Below are positions 34,931 to 43,281 of a stretch of DNA of 64,000 bases, piece after piece. The translations under genes and the position numbers were made by a program. The notes beneath the pieces were generated by a model. That model saw only the letters and a program-made list of their open reading frames with translations, had not been told where the DNA came from and ran no database searches. Location: contig CAJTOK010000001.1 of NCBI GenBank assembly GCA_910577825.1, positions 1 to 64,000 on the forward strand. The letters run 5' to 3'. The first letter of the stretch is position 1. Every line of letters begins with the position of its first letter. This stretch comes from an uncultured Lachnospiraceae bacterium (GTDB taxonomy: Bacteria > Bacillota > Clostridia > Lachnospirales > Lachnospiraceae).

Positions 34931-36012
34931 CAAATCACTCCCTGTATTTTCATATCATCAAAAGCAGCAAATAGTGTATCATAATTTTCTTTTGTTATAT
35001 TTCCTATATGGCCAATGCGGAATACCTCATCTGCTAAATCACCACCATTAGGACAAGCCCAGATATTGTATTCATCTTTCAAAAGATGGACTATTTTTTT
35101 TGCCCCACAAGTAGTTGGATATAATGCAGTCACCGCATTGGATTTATCCCCTGCAATTAATTCAAAAGGGTAATTCCTGATTTTATTTCTAAAATAACTT
35201 GCAAGCCATGCCACTCTTTCCTGTTCAGCTTTTATCCCACCATTCTCTTCTATAACAGTTAAACGTTTATTAATCTGGACGAGTGTTGTAACAGCTGGGG
35301 TAAATGGTGTCTGGCCACGTTCCATATTTTTAAGTGCATCCTTCAGACTCAGATACATACATTTTTCTTTATTTTTTTGTATACGGTTAATTGCTGCTGG
35401 AGCGAGTGCAATAACTGCAATACCTGGCTGTACTGCCAATGCTTTTTGTGACCCTGTAATAATTGCAGCAGCATTAAATTCTGTCATATCAATTTCATCT
35501 GTAATAAATGCACTAATAGCATCAATAATAAGAAGTATATTATTTTCTTTACAAAATTTAGAGATAAGCGGCATATCATAAAGAACTCCCGAAGATGTTT
35601 CATTCATATTTACAAGAAGTGCTGTGTAACCTTTACCCGCAAGTGCATATAGCTGTTCTTTCCTGACCTGGTGTCCAAATTTACATTTAACCTCAGCCAT
35701 GTTATATCCATAGAGTTCACAAAGTTTAACAAAACGTTGTCCAAAACTGCCCCCATTAATTACAATCACTTTATCTTGGTTATTAAGAATATTCATTACA
35801 CATGATTCCATTGCTCCTGTTCCAGACGTAGTCAGGAAAACACACCTGCTATCATCTGGTGCATTTAAAAATTTTAGTATAAGTTTTTCATTTTGAAACA
35901 TAATATCAGAAAATTCTGATGTCCTGAAATACGGAGCAGACATACTTGCTATTTTTAGTACCTCTGGGCATGAAACCACTGGACCAACTGTAAAATTCAA
36001 CATACCAGCCAT
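34930..36012 (-). CDS. Class V aminotransferase (PhnW/serine-pyruvate type)
   Basis: A 360-residue PLP enzyme. LNFTVGPVVSCPEVL opens the fold, TTSGTGAMESCVMNIL binds cofactor phosphate, NMNETSSGVLYDM and DAISAFITDEIDM hold the Asp, and IITGSQKALAVQPGIAV holds the Schiff-base Lys. It is closest in pattern to 2-aminoethylphosphonate or alanine-glyoxylate aminotransferases. No phosphonate-forming mutase is in the window. Coupling by TGATG to the cytidylyltransferase fusion suggests it aminates the same activated small alcohol. The ATG at 36012 follows GGAGG; a start at 36027 is worse. Confidence 0.88.
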   Translation of the reverse strand: MAGMLNFTVGPVVSCPEVLKIASMSAPYFRTSEFSDIMFQNEKLILKFLNAPDDSRCVFLTTSGTGAMESCVMNILNNQDKVIVINGGSFGQRFVKLCELYGYNMAEVKCKFGHQVRKEQLYALAGKGYTALLVNMNETSSGVLYDMPLISKFCKENNILLIIDAISAFITDEIDMTEFNAAAIITGSQKALAVQPGIAVIALAPAAINRIQKNKEKCMYLSLKDALKNMERGQTPFTPAVTTLVQINKRLTVIEENGGIKAEQERVAWLASYFRNKIRNYPFELIAGDKSNAVTALYPTTCGAKKIVHLLKDEYNIWACPNGGDLADEVFRIGHIGNITKENYDTLFAAFDDMKIQGVI

Positions 36013-36055
36013 CAATAATACCTCCATTATTATATGTTTATTTCAGATAGATTTT

Positions 36056-36290
36056 TTAAATAATATCTAGTTCATTCCTATCACGTAACATATACCCACG
36101 CAGGGGCGTAATGCTTGCAATCCAATATAGCAGACCACCACAAATTGCTGTATATCCACTGCCTGTAACAGCTAAGAAAACAGGACTTTTAATTTCTCCA
36201 CTGAGCGGATTATAAATAAATATAATACATGTTGCAAAAGCAATTATAATACAAGCCAGGCCAACCAGATTAAAACCATGTGTAAAAAAG
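36056..36290 (-). pseudogene. 3' remnant of a membrane permease gene
   Basis: In a frame different from the adjoining MBOAT, the minus strand reads THGFNLVGLACIIIAFATCI, then IFIYNPLSGEIKSPVFLAVT and YTAICGGLLYWIASITPLRG before a stop at 36058-36056. It looks like the last two membrane segments and cytoplasmic tail (YMLRDRNELDII) of a transporter, possibly an NCS1-type permease. No start or upstream part exists; it joins the 3' end of the MBOAT gene, so it is a recombination leftover. Confidence 0.4.
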
Positions 36291-37712
36291 AAATAAACAC
36301 CACCTGGAACCAGCTGTCCTGATGCATTATTATTTCCCTTACCTGTATTTTTCTATATTTACAGCAGTCTGCAAACAACAAAACTAGCAAACACACTAAC
36401 AGCAGCCAGAAATTCTTGCTGTTTAAACCACAGTTATATATCGAACCATCAAACATAACCCAGGGGTTATATACAGAAAACATCTGCCTAATTATTATAA
36501 AAGCTTCCCTGAAACGGCTTGCCCTGAAAAAAATCCATGAAAAATCTACAAGTATAAATGTTCCTGCCACATTTAACAGCTTATGGGTAAATGCCTCCCT
36601 GTTTAACCCGCACTTGCCAACAATCTTATCCCTGGCTGGTTTTAATACATCCCCTATAACCTGGTACAAACCATTTACTCCCCCCCCCACGCTACAAAAG
36701 AGAAACTTGCACCATGCCATAAACCACTTACTAAAAATACAGCCAGTTTATTTATGTACTTCCTTACTTTTCCTTTATGGCTTCCACCAAGAGGAATATA
36801 TAAGTAATCTTTAAACCATGATGTCAGTGAAATGTGCCATTTACGCCAGAATTCCGCAACAGACATTGACAAATATGGTGCATCAAAATTATCCATAAGA
36901 TTAATTCCAAGCATTTTAGCAACACCCATAGCAATAACAGAATACCCTGCAAAATCACAATATATCTGCACTGCAAAAAAGACAGTTGCTATAATAAGAT
37001 AAGCCCCTCCATATGTCATATAATCACCATATATAGTATCAACAAATATAGCAATACGGTCAGATATGACCAATTTTAAAAAATACCCCCAGAGCATTAA
37101 CAGTAACCCCTCTTTTACTCTGTCAAAATCAAATTTATGAAAGCCGGCAAGCTGTTTTAGCAAATTTTTTGACCTTTCAATAGGTCCTGCCACTAACTGT
37201 GGAAAAAAAGAAACAAATAATGCATATTTAATAAAACTACGTTCTGCATATATATCATTACGGTAGACATCTAGTATATAACCGAGTGCCTGGAATGTAT
37301 AAAATGAAATACCTACTGGCAACAAAATATCATATTCTGGTAAGTTAAGTTGTATATGCATACTGCCTGCAACATTCTGTAAAATATCTATTGCAAAATT
37401 AAAATACTTAAAATAAAAAAGCACAAACAGGTTTAATGAAAAACTAACTAAAACAACTAATTTTCGTTTATTCCATATTTTACGTCTGCTGCCAAAGCAA
37501 GTATCATCTTTTAATCCTTCCAAAATCCGCCCGCTTATGTAAGTTATAACTGTCGAAAAAAGAATTAATAATGCATATTCTACATTCCAGCACATATAAA
37601 AATAATAACTTGCCCCCAAAAGCCATAGATTTTTTATTTTTTCTGGTAAAATAAAATATAAAATTAAAATAACTGGCAAAAATATTAAAAATTTTAACGA
37701 ATTAAATAGCAT
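36244..37712 (-). pseudogene. MBOAT O-acyltransferase split by a G9 tract (out of frame)
   Basis: The two frames together give about 489 codons of an MBOAT. The first part starts MLFNSLKFLIFLPVILILYF at 37712 (AGAGG site) and runs through DFAGYSVIAMGVAKMLGI, EFWRKWHISLTSWFKDYLYI and SGLWHGASFSFVAW. It then hits GGE and a stop inside a run of nine G (36680-36688). The second frame continues GVNGLYQVIGDVLKPARDK. Ten G, or seven, restores one frame; seven would give WGGVNG, matching WGILHG of the other MBOAT. This is either a phase-variable gene in the off state or a recent lesion. The end (WLAWLVL) also lacks the usual FIYFQF-like tail. Confidence 0.85.
36680..36688 (-). repeat. G9 homopolymer at the MBOAT frameshift
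   Basis: Nine G in the coding strand (C on the plus strand) lie within the conserved Trp-Gly motif of the MBOAT active-site region and form the exact point where the frame is lost. Confidence 0.92.
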
Positions 37713-37783
37713 ATATTTTAACCTCTTTTCAAAATATATCAAAAACAAGTATACTTTTTCTGATTCCATTTTTATCCTATACT

Positions 37784-37930
37784 TCGGTTAACTAATGCTG
37801 ATAATACATAATTAGTAGAAATGCTTCTATAATATAACAAGATAAAATTTATTAAAATACCCATAAAACCATAATGATATGCCAGTGCAATTAGCAGAAA
37901 AAATATTAAAACATATGAATTAAATACCAA
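37784..37930 (-). pseudogene. Decayed 5' fragment of a third MBOAT gene
   Basis: The minus strand reads FNSYVLIFFLLIALAYHYGF, then MGILINFILLYY and ISTNYVLSALVNRSIG before a stop. This aligns with the first 70 residues of the MBOAT at 30877-32346 (FNSYIFIFLFLPLALAG... IASNYLLSVLINRGG). The region between the two short TGCCAGT repeats of the intact gene is missing here, and the G tract has shrunk. No normal start codon precedes it. It is a deletion relic from duplication or recombination. Confidence 0.7.
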
Positions 37931-37936
37931 AAATAA

Positions 37937-38170
37937 TCAGATATTAAACTCATACATAGATACTCTTTTAATAGGACAAGAACTCAAACATATATAACAT
38001 CGTTCACACTTATCATTATCCAATTGTGGATACTCAAACCCCTCTTCATCTTCAACCATAGAAATAGCACAACATGGACAAATAGCATAACATGCTGCAC
38101 AGCCACAACAGTCTTCTTTATGTTCATAGAGAACAGGAATTTTTTTTGTTATATTGTAATTTTTTTCCAT
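37937..38170 (-). CDS. Ferredoxin-domain fragment of an FrhB-type protein
   Basis: A 77-residue protein with two 4Fe-4S motifs: CCGCAACYAICPCCAI and CERCYICLSSCPI. In usual polysaccharide-locus FrhB proteins this ferredoxin region is the N-terminus of a ~400-residue chain, with DEEGFEYPQLD between the clusters as here. The chain stops right after the second cluster (KRVSMYEFNI). It is downstream of, not fused to, the FrhB gene, so it may be a split subunit or the 5' relic of another copy. The ribosome site (AAAGG) is 11 nt from the ATG. Confidence 0.7.
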   Translation of the reverse strand: MEKNYNITKKIPVLYEHKEDCCGCAACYAICPCCAISMVEDEEGFEYPQLDNDKCERCYICLSSCPIKRVSMYEFNI

Positions 38171-38225
38171 TACTTTGTGTCACCTTTCTTATTTTTACCA
38201 TATTGTATTTTGTCATAAAGATATT

Positions 38226-39191
38226 TTATAAAAAGTACTTTTTAATTTTTTGTTTAATTATACCTCTAAATAAACCAGTAGTTGGAACAGCATACTTTTT
38301 CTGCAAAATATCAAACTCAAATTTATTCATATCATAGAAAAAAATATCCCTCTCTTTTGGACGTATTACAGATTTATATTCTGCAGAATTATTCCTTACC
38401 CCCTCTTCGTAAGAAACTTCTTTATACTCTAGTTTATTTTTTATACTATTAAACAATCTTGTTCCTTTATTAGTTCTTATAATAACTAATGAAATACCTT
38501 TATCATCATTCATTTTAGGAGCAATATCTTCTATTCCCCAAAAATCTGCAATAGTTAAATCAGACATTTTTACATTTTTTGCTACACACTTATAACAAGA
38601 TGGTCTAAGACAATAATTCCTAAGAAACATCAGCATAAATGAATCTTTATCTTTTGAAATATATAATTCATTTTTATTCTCATATAATTTTTTAACTCCA
38701 AAATTCATCCAGCTCTTATCTTTACAACGAAAATTTACTGAAATTAATCTGGATTTATTCTGTTTCTCTGCTTGTTCAACATATTTTCTCCATAATACTG
38801 GAGATGGCACTCCATAACAAACAACATCAACACAAAACAAATTTTCATAATCTTTTTTTAAAAAAGACTTCAATCCATTAATTTGACAAGTAACACCAGA
38901 AAACAGTACCTTAATACCAATTTCCAAATCTTTTTTCACTTGTTGGTATATATTACCCACTTTTGCCTGAAGATATTTAGAACCACAAAGCCGTGAAAGG
39001 TTAAATAAATTATCCACCCTTATAAATTCTGCCATTCTACAATCAAATGATAATGCTACCCCATAAACAACACCATCTTTAGAAAGAATTTGCCTTGCTA
39101 AAACTGGGAAAATAGCTCCCGAAGAACTGGTCATTCTTAGTGATTTATCTTTTGCATATGCTGCATATGTTGCAATTATATTATTATACAT
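38226..39191 (-). CDS. FrhB-family (F420 hydrogenase/dehydrogenase beta-like) protein without ferredoxin domain
   Basis: A 321-residue protein. TSSSGAIFPVLARQILSKDG then GVVYGVALSFDCRMAEFI and LFSGVTCQINGLKSFLKK are the FrhB N- and C-terminal domains, and VKMSDLTIADFWGIEDIAPK is the conserved end. Cysteines in SGVTCQ and YCLRPSCYKCVAKN may bind an Fe-S cluster or flavin partner. The usual N-terminal 2x[4Fe-4S] domain is missing. In surface-glycan loci it commonly sits beside pyruvyl transferase genes, as here, and may reduce or oxidise a sugar substituent. The function is inferred from family only. Confidence 0.85.
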   Translation of the reverse strand: MYNNIIATYAAYAKDKSLRMTSSSGAIFPVLARQILSKDGVVYGVALSFDCRMAEFIRVDNLFNLSRLCGSKYLQAKVGNIYQQVKKDLEIGIKVLFSGVTCQINGLKSFLKKDYENLFCVDVVCYGVPSPVLWRKYVEQAEKQNKSRLISVNFRCKDKSWMNFGVKKLYENKNELYISKDKDSFMLMFLRNYCLRPSCYKCVAKNVKMSDLTIADFWGIEDIAPKMNDDKGISLVIIRTNKGTRLFNSIKNKLEYKEVSYEEGVRNNSAEYKSVIRPKERDIFFYDMNKFEFDILQKKYAVPTTGLFRGIIKQKIKKYFL

Positions 39192-39237
39192 ATTAATATT
39201 TATCCTCCTTTGTTGTACAATTAACTAATTCCAATTA

Positions 39238-39348
39238 TTATTCTCTTAATTTTTCTAAATCCCTTTTTGAAATTGCAATAATATATTTTTCACTAAACTT
39301 TAATAAATAACCATTAAGTCTTAATTCTTTCCTGGCATACAAATAAAT
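39238..39348 (-). other. In-frame coding-like tail after the pyruvyl transferase stop
   Basis: Immediately after the TAA of the pyruvyl transferase the same frame stays open for 36 more codons (YARKELRLNGYLLKFSEKYI, then AISKRDLEKLRE) to a TAA at 39240-39238. It could be a former C-terminus cut off by a nonsense change, or the remnant of another gene. No start codon with a ribosome site is present. Confidence 0.35.
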
Positions 39349-40521
39349 TTATATTATGTTTTCCAAAAAAATTTTTGATTTTTTTATAAATGCTTCCAAA
39401 GATTTTTTATCTATTTTTCTATCATCTATATCTGAATACAACATATAGTAAGATGCTTCTTTTTCTGTCATATAATACCTTTTTTCTATTCCTGTAATAT
39501 CCATTAAACTTCTTATTCTTGAACCCATTGAAAACTGTGCTGGACGTTCAAATACAAAAAAATTTCTTTCAAAAATCACAGAAAAAGCAGTAGCATGAAA
39601 ACTATCAGTAATAACTGTTTCTGCATATCTTACTAATGAAATAAAATCCTCTGGTTTTATCTCGAACAGACGCTCTGTTCCGAAATTTGCATCACACAAA
39701 CGATATTTACCAAGGAGATAAGGAAGAGTTACTATTTTTGTGTTTTTCTTTTTTGCATAAGACATTGCAACCCTACGATGCCATTTGGCATCACCTAAAA
39801 AATAACAAAATATATATGGCTCTTTAATAATTCGTAGTGTTGATAATTTTTTCCATTTATCTACCGAAAGCAGAAAAACCGGGTCCGCTACCCATTCCAC
39901 ATTTTTTCCAGTTAAAGTTGCTAACATCTTTGCTGTTTCTTTTTCACGTACAGATATTCCTTTATAATTTTTTAGAACATATTTAAAAAACTTAATTTCA
40001 TTATGCTCTAATGAATCTTTAGAAATACTAGCAGCATATGAATACTTAGGTTTCTTTGTAAATGTTAAAAAATAAGATTTTTGTGTCATTAGATTCCATA
40101 CTTGGTCACTTCCTGTTATAAAAACATCATATATTTTATTACATTCATGCATTGTTGTATCATTAAAAATTTTTTTGCTATGCGGAATTTTCTGATTAAA
40201 TTCAGAAATGATTTTGTTACGTTCTTCAATTTTACGCATTTCAATCATATGACATTTTGTTCCAATCTTCACAACTATATTATTAATTGATTCCAAGAAA
40301 ATTTTTTGTCCTAATTTTTTCATAAATCCCAATAAACTATATTTACATAAACGTTCTTTCAAAGAAAATTTATAATTTTGAGATTTGTCATAAGATATTT
40401 GTTCTGCATATACTCCATGTTCAGCCAAGTAATGAACTAATGCATATGCTTGTAAATTACCACCATAATTTACACTATTATAATATTCAGTTAAAATACC
40501 AACACGCAATTTCTTTGACAT
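39349..40521 (-). CDS. Polysaccharide pyruvyl transferase family protein
   Basis: A 390-residue protein of PF04230. VGILTEYYNSVNYGGNLQAY opens the first domain, YDVFITGSDQVWN is the hallmark loop, VEWVADPVFLLSVDKW the linker, and TVITDSFHATAFSVIFERNF carries the conserved Asp-Ser-Phe-His of the second domain. Members add a ketal-linked pyruvate from phosphoenolpyruvate to a sugar, giving an acidic polymer. The ATG at 40521 follows AAAGGAAAG. It lies downstream of the Wzx-like gene and upstream of FrhB, a usual pairing. The sugar acceptor is unknown. Confidence 0.88.
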   Translation of the reverse strand: MSKKLRVGILTEYYNSVNYGGNLQAYALVHYLAEHGVYAEQISYDKSQNYKFSLKERLCKYSLLGFMKKLGQKIFLESINNIVVKIGTKCHMIEMRKIEERNKIISEFNQKIPHSKKIFNDTTMHECNKIYDVFITGSDQVWNLMTQKSYFLTFTKKPKYSYAASISKDSLEHNEIKFFKYVLKNYKGISVREKETAKMLATLTGKNVEWVADPVFLLSVDKWKKLSTLRIIKEPYIFCYFLGDAKWHRRVAMSYAKKKNTKIVTLPYLLGKYRLCDANFGTERLFEIKPEDFISLVRYAETVITDSFHATAFSVIFERNFFVFERPAQFSMGSRIRSLMDITGIEKRYYMTEKEASYYMLYSDIDDRKIDKKSLEAFIKKSKIFLENII

Positions 40522-40672
40522 TTTTTGATACTTTCCTTTCCATTTTTATATTGTGATAAAACAAATCTCAAAAGTTTGCAATTCAACAATAATATTTCTC
40601 TACTATTCCAGACCCATCCTTACACACTATAAAATATTGTATAATATATTAATTTAATGCAATCAAACAATA

Positions 40673-42190
40673 TTATAATTTCTTCTTTCTAAAAAACTTA
40701 CATAATAAACTATTTATCAGATTCTTTTCATATATATTAGCAATTAAAAACCAATACAATATAAAATAAACCAATGTAAATATTACTCCATAAACAACAA
40801 ATAATACCCACTTGTCAACAGGAATAAATCGTTTAAAAAAGAATACACATATTATGCCTGGCACACAAATAAATACAAATTTTACAAGATTATGCCAATA
40901 CATTTTAATATCAATACCTATTTTTTTAGAATAAAACCAATTTATAAAAAATATTTGTCCAGCTATACATGCAATGCAAGTTCCAACCGCAGTACCAATT
41001 CCCCCAAATTCATTTCCTAAAGGAATACTTATACCAACATTAAGTATTGCAATCACCAGATACATATAAGACCTGTATTTATGCAAATTCATTGCACGCA
41101 AAACAGATATCCCTATATTCTGGGTAAGAGGAATTAAAGCTGGAACCATAATAATTAAACCAATATAATAAGCATCTTTATAAGCATCACCTACCCATAA
41201 ACTGATAAATTCATTTCCCAAAGCAATATATCCACCTAATGCCAAAACCAGGATTACCATTTGTAACCGGCCTACCCTCAAGAATAAACCAGAAATTTCT
41301 TTCATATCTTTCTTTCTTTCATATAAATAAACTATATTAGGCAAAAAAACGCCACTCATAGCAGTTGAAAGCTCTACAAAATAATTTTGGAAATATATAC
41401 CAAATGAATAAACTGTAACCGCAAATGTTCCATGAATTGCCCCAAGAATTAACTTATCAGTATTACTATATAAAAAATCAATAATAAGATTTAAAAATAT
41501 AAAAAATGAAAACCAAAATATTTCATTTATCAATTCTTTATTATAATTTTTAAAAGAGAATTTTATATTAAGCCTTGCTTTACAATATATGGCATAAATT
41601 ATCTGTGTTAAAACTGAGGCTAGTGCAGTAACCAGTGTTATTGCAGCTAACTGGTATCCAAATGCCAGTAATAATATGCAACATATGTATCTTATTATTA
41701 TCATTAATAGATTGACAGCTTTTAAAAATACAAAATTTTCATATGCATTAATTGTAGATGAAAAAATACACATAGGAAATGAAAATACTGTATTAATCAA
41801 CAGAATAAAAAATACTACCCTGAATAATAAAATTTCATCTCCATTCATGGATTTATTGCTTATCACAGGATAAATCCATAAAATCAATGCGCCCATAATT
41901 ATGGCAACAACTGCAATTATTGAATATAACATAAGAAAAAAACCATTTAATCTGGCTTCTTCCTCTTTATTATCCAATGCTCTTGCTTTTGAAATATACC
42001 TGACTAATGTTTGTCCAAGCCCTAAATCCAGCAAAGAAATAAATGAACTCAAAGAAACAGATAATGAATATATGCCATATTGGCTATCTCCTATCTTTTG
42101 AAGCATAAAAGGAGTATATAAAAGACCTGCAGCAATATTGAATACCATTATTAAATATGAGAATAAAATCCCTGTCTTTTTTTGGTTCAT
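40673..42190 (-). CDS. Wzx-like oligosaccharide flippase
   Basis: A 505-residue membrane protein of the MOP/PST superfamily with about 14 predicted segments. QKKTGILFSYLIMVFNIAAG then LLYTPFMLQKIGDSQYGIYS is the typical start of Polysacc_synt proteins, and SLLDLGLGQTLVRYISKARA is the conserved second segment. It should flip lipid-linked repeat units to the outer face for the Wzy-like polymerase. The ATG at 42190 is preceded by AAGGAGCAAGG; longer frames to 42214 are less likely. It is central in the leftward locus. Confidence 0.9.
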   Translation of the reverse strand: MNQKKTGILFSYLIMVFNIAAGLLYTPFMLQKIGDSQYGIYSLSVSLSSFISLLDLGLGQTLVRYISKARALDNKEEEARLNGFFLMLYSIIAVVAIIMGALILWIYPVISNKSMNGDEILLFRVVFFILLINTVFSFPMCIFSSTINAYENFVFLKAVNLLMIIIRYICCILLLAFGYQLAAITLVTALASVLTQIIYAIYCKARLNIKFSFKNYNKELINEIFWFSFFIFLNLIIDFLYSNTDKLILGAIHGTFAVTVYSFGIYFQNYFVELSTAMSGVFLPNIVYLYERKKDMKEISGLFLRVGRLQMVILVLALGGYIALGNEFISLWVGDAYKDAYYIGLIIMVPALIPLTQNIGISVLRAMNLHKYRSYMYLVIAILNVGISIPLGNEFGGIGTAVGTCIACIAGQIFFINWFYSKKIGIDIKMYWHNLVKFVFICVPGIICVFFFKRFIPVDKWVLFVVYGVIFTLVYFILYWFLIANIYEKNLINSLLCKFFRKKKL

Positions 42191-42245
42191 AAGTTTACCT
42201 TGCTCCTTTTCCACGCTTCATAAATTAATTAAAGTTTCTGCCAAT

Positions 42246-43268
42246 CTAATTAGTATCAAATTTCATAATTAAATTTAAAGCTAAAACCATTTTATGCTTA
42301 ACTAAAAACATAACTATAGCCCGTTTTTTATTATAATCACGTGCACAAATGCCCTCTTGGAACAATGGCTCGTCAATAATAGAATTTAATAATATTTTCT
42401 TTTCAAAATAATTATTATTTTTTTCTGTATGAAAAATATTTTTCCTTATGCATCTCATAATGCCAGATTTAATTTCACTTAAATATAACTTCTCCAAATG
42501 TGTATACATACCAGTTTCATACAATATCCTTTTTAATTCTTTTTGAAAGTCCAATTCCTTTTCAATCATATTATCAATATATGAATGAGTTGCAGAACCA
42601 TACCTATGGGTAACTATATACACTATCTCTGGTATATACTTCACTTTTCCAGAACATGAAAAAGCTAAGATATTAAATAAAAAGTCTTCACCAATTATTA
42701 TATCTTTTGGAAATTTAATATTATGTTTTAAAATAAATTCCCTTCTATATGCTTTAAAACATGGTGACCTTAATGGGGCACAACCAGAATCTGTTATTGC
42801 TTTAGATAAAATTATCCTAGATAATAAATATTCTTTATCTTCTTTATTAAAATATCTTTCCTTTATTTCTGGCTTATTTATATATGCTGTACCCCAATCT
42901 GAATCAAATACCCCTATATCAACTGTTTCCTCTAAATTCTTAATAATATCATAATAACCATAGGAAACTACATCATCTGAATCAACAAAAAACAACCATT
43001 TCCCAGAAGCAGCACATATCCCGACATTTCTAGCAACTGACACTCCCATATTTTCCTGGGTTATCACCTTTACCCTTACATCTTTCTGTTCATACTGTTT
43101 ACACATTTGAAGGCTGTTATCTGTAGAACCGTCATCTATACAAATAATTTCAATATCAGCATTATCAACAAGCACACTGTCTAAACACCTAGATATATAT
43201 TTTTCTGTATTAAAAACAGGTATTATTATAGAAAACAATGGTTTGCTCTGATTAATATGGGAACACAT
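42246..43268 (-). CDS. GT2 family glycosyltransferase
   Basis: A 340-residue GT-A enzyme. FSIIIPVFNTEKYISRCLDS is the nucleotide-binding start, IEIICIDDGSTDNS the family signature, NVGICAASGKWLFFVDSDDV contains the DxD-like metal site, and IIGEDFLFNILAFSC the ExD/catalytic region. It adds one sugar of the repeat unit at the inner membrane face. The ATG at 43268 follows GGAG; the TTG 12 nt upstream is less likely. Its start is 14 bp downstream of the polymerase stop, so the two are probably co-translated from one message. Confidence 0.9.
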   Translation of the reverse strand: MCSHINQSKPLFSIIIPVFNTEKYISRCLDSVLVDNADIEIICIDDGSTDNSLQMCKQYEQKDVRVKVITQENMGVSVARNVGICAASGKWLFFVDSDDVVSYGYYDIIKNLEETVDIGVFDSDWGTAYINKPEIKERYFNKEDKEYLLSRIILSKAITDSGCAPLRSPCFKAYRREFILKHNIKFPKDIIIGEDFLFNILAFSCSGKVKYIPEIVYIVTHRYGSATHSYIDNMIEKELDFQKELKRILYETGMYTHLEKLYLSEIKSGIMRCIRKNIFHTEKNNNYFEKKILLNSIIDEPLFQEGICARDYNKKRAIVMFLVKHKMVLALNLIMKFDTN

Positions 43269-43281
43269 AATTATCTCCAAT

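Noticed and set aside
34930..36012. 2-Aminoethylphosphonate biosynthesis or breakdown cluster
   Set aside because: The aminotransferase fits, but no PEP mutase, phosphonopyruvate decarboxylase or phosphonatase gene is in the window.
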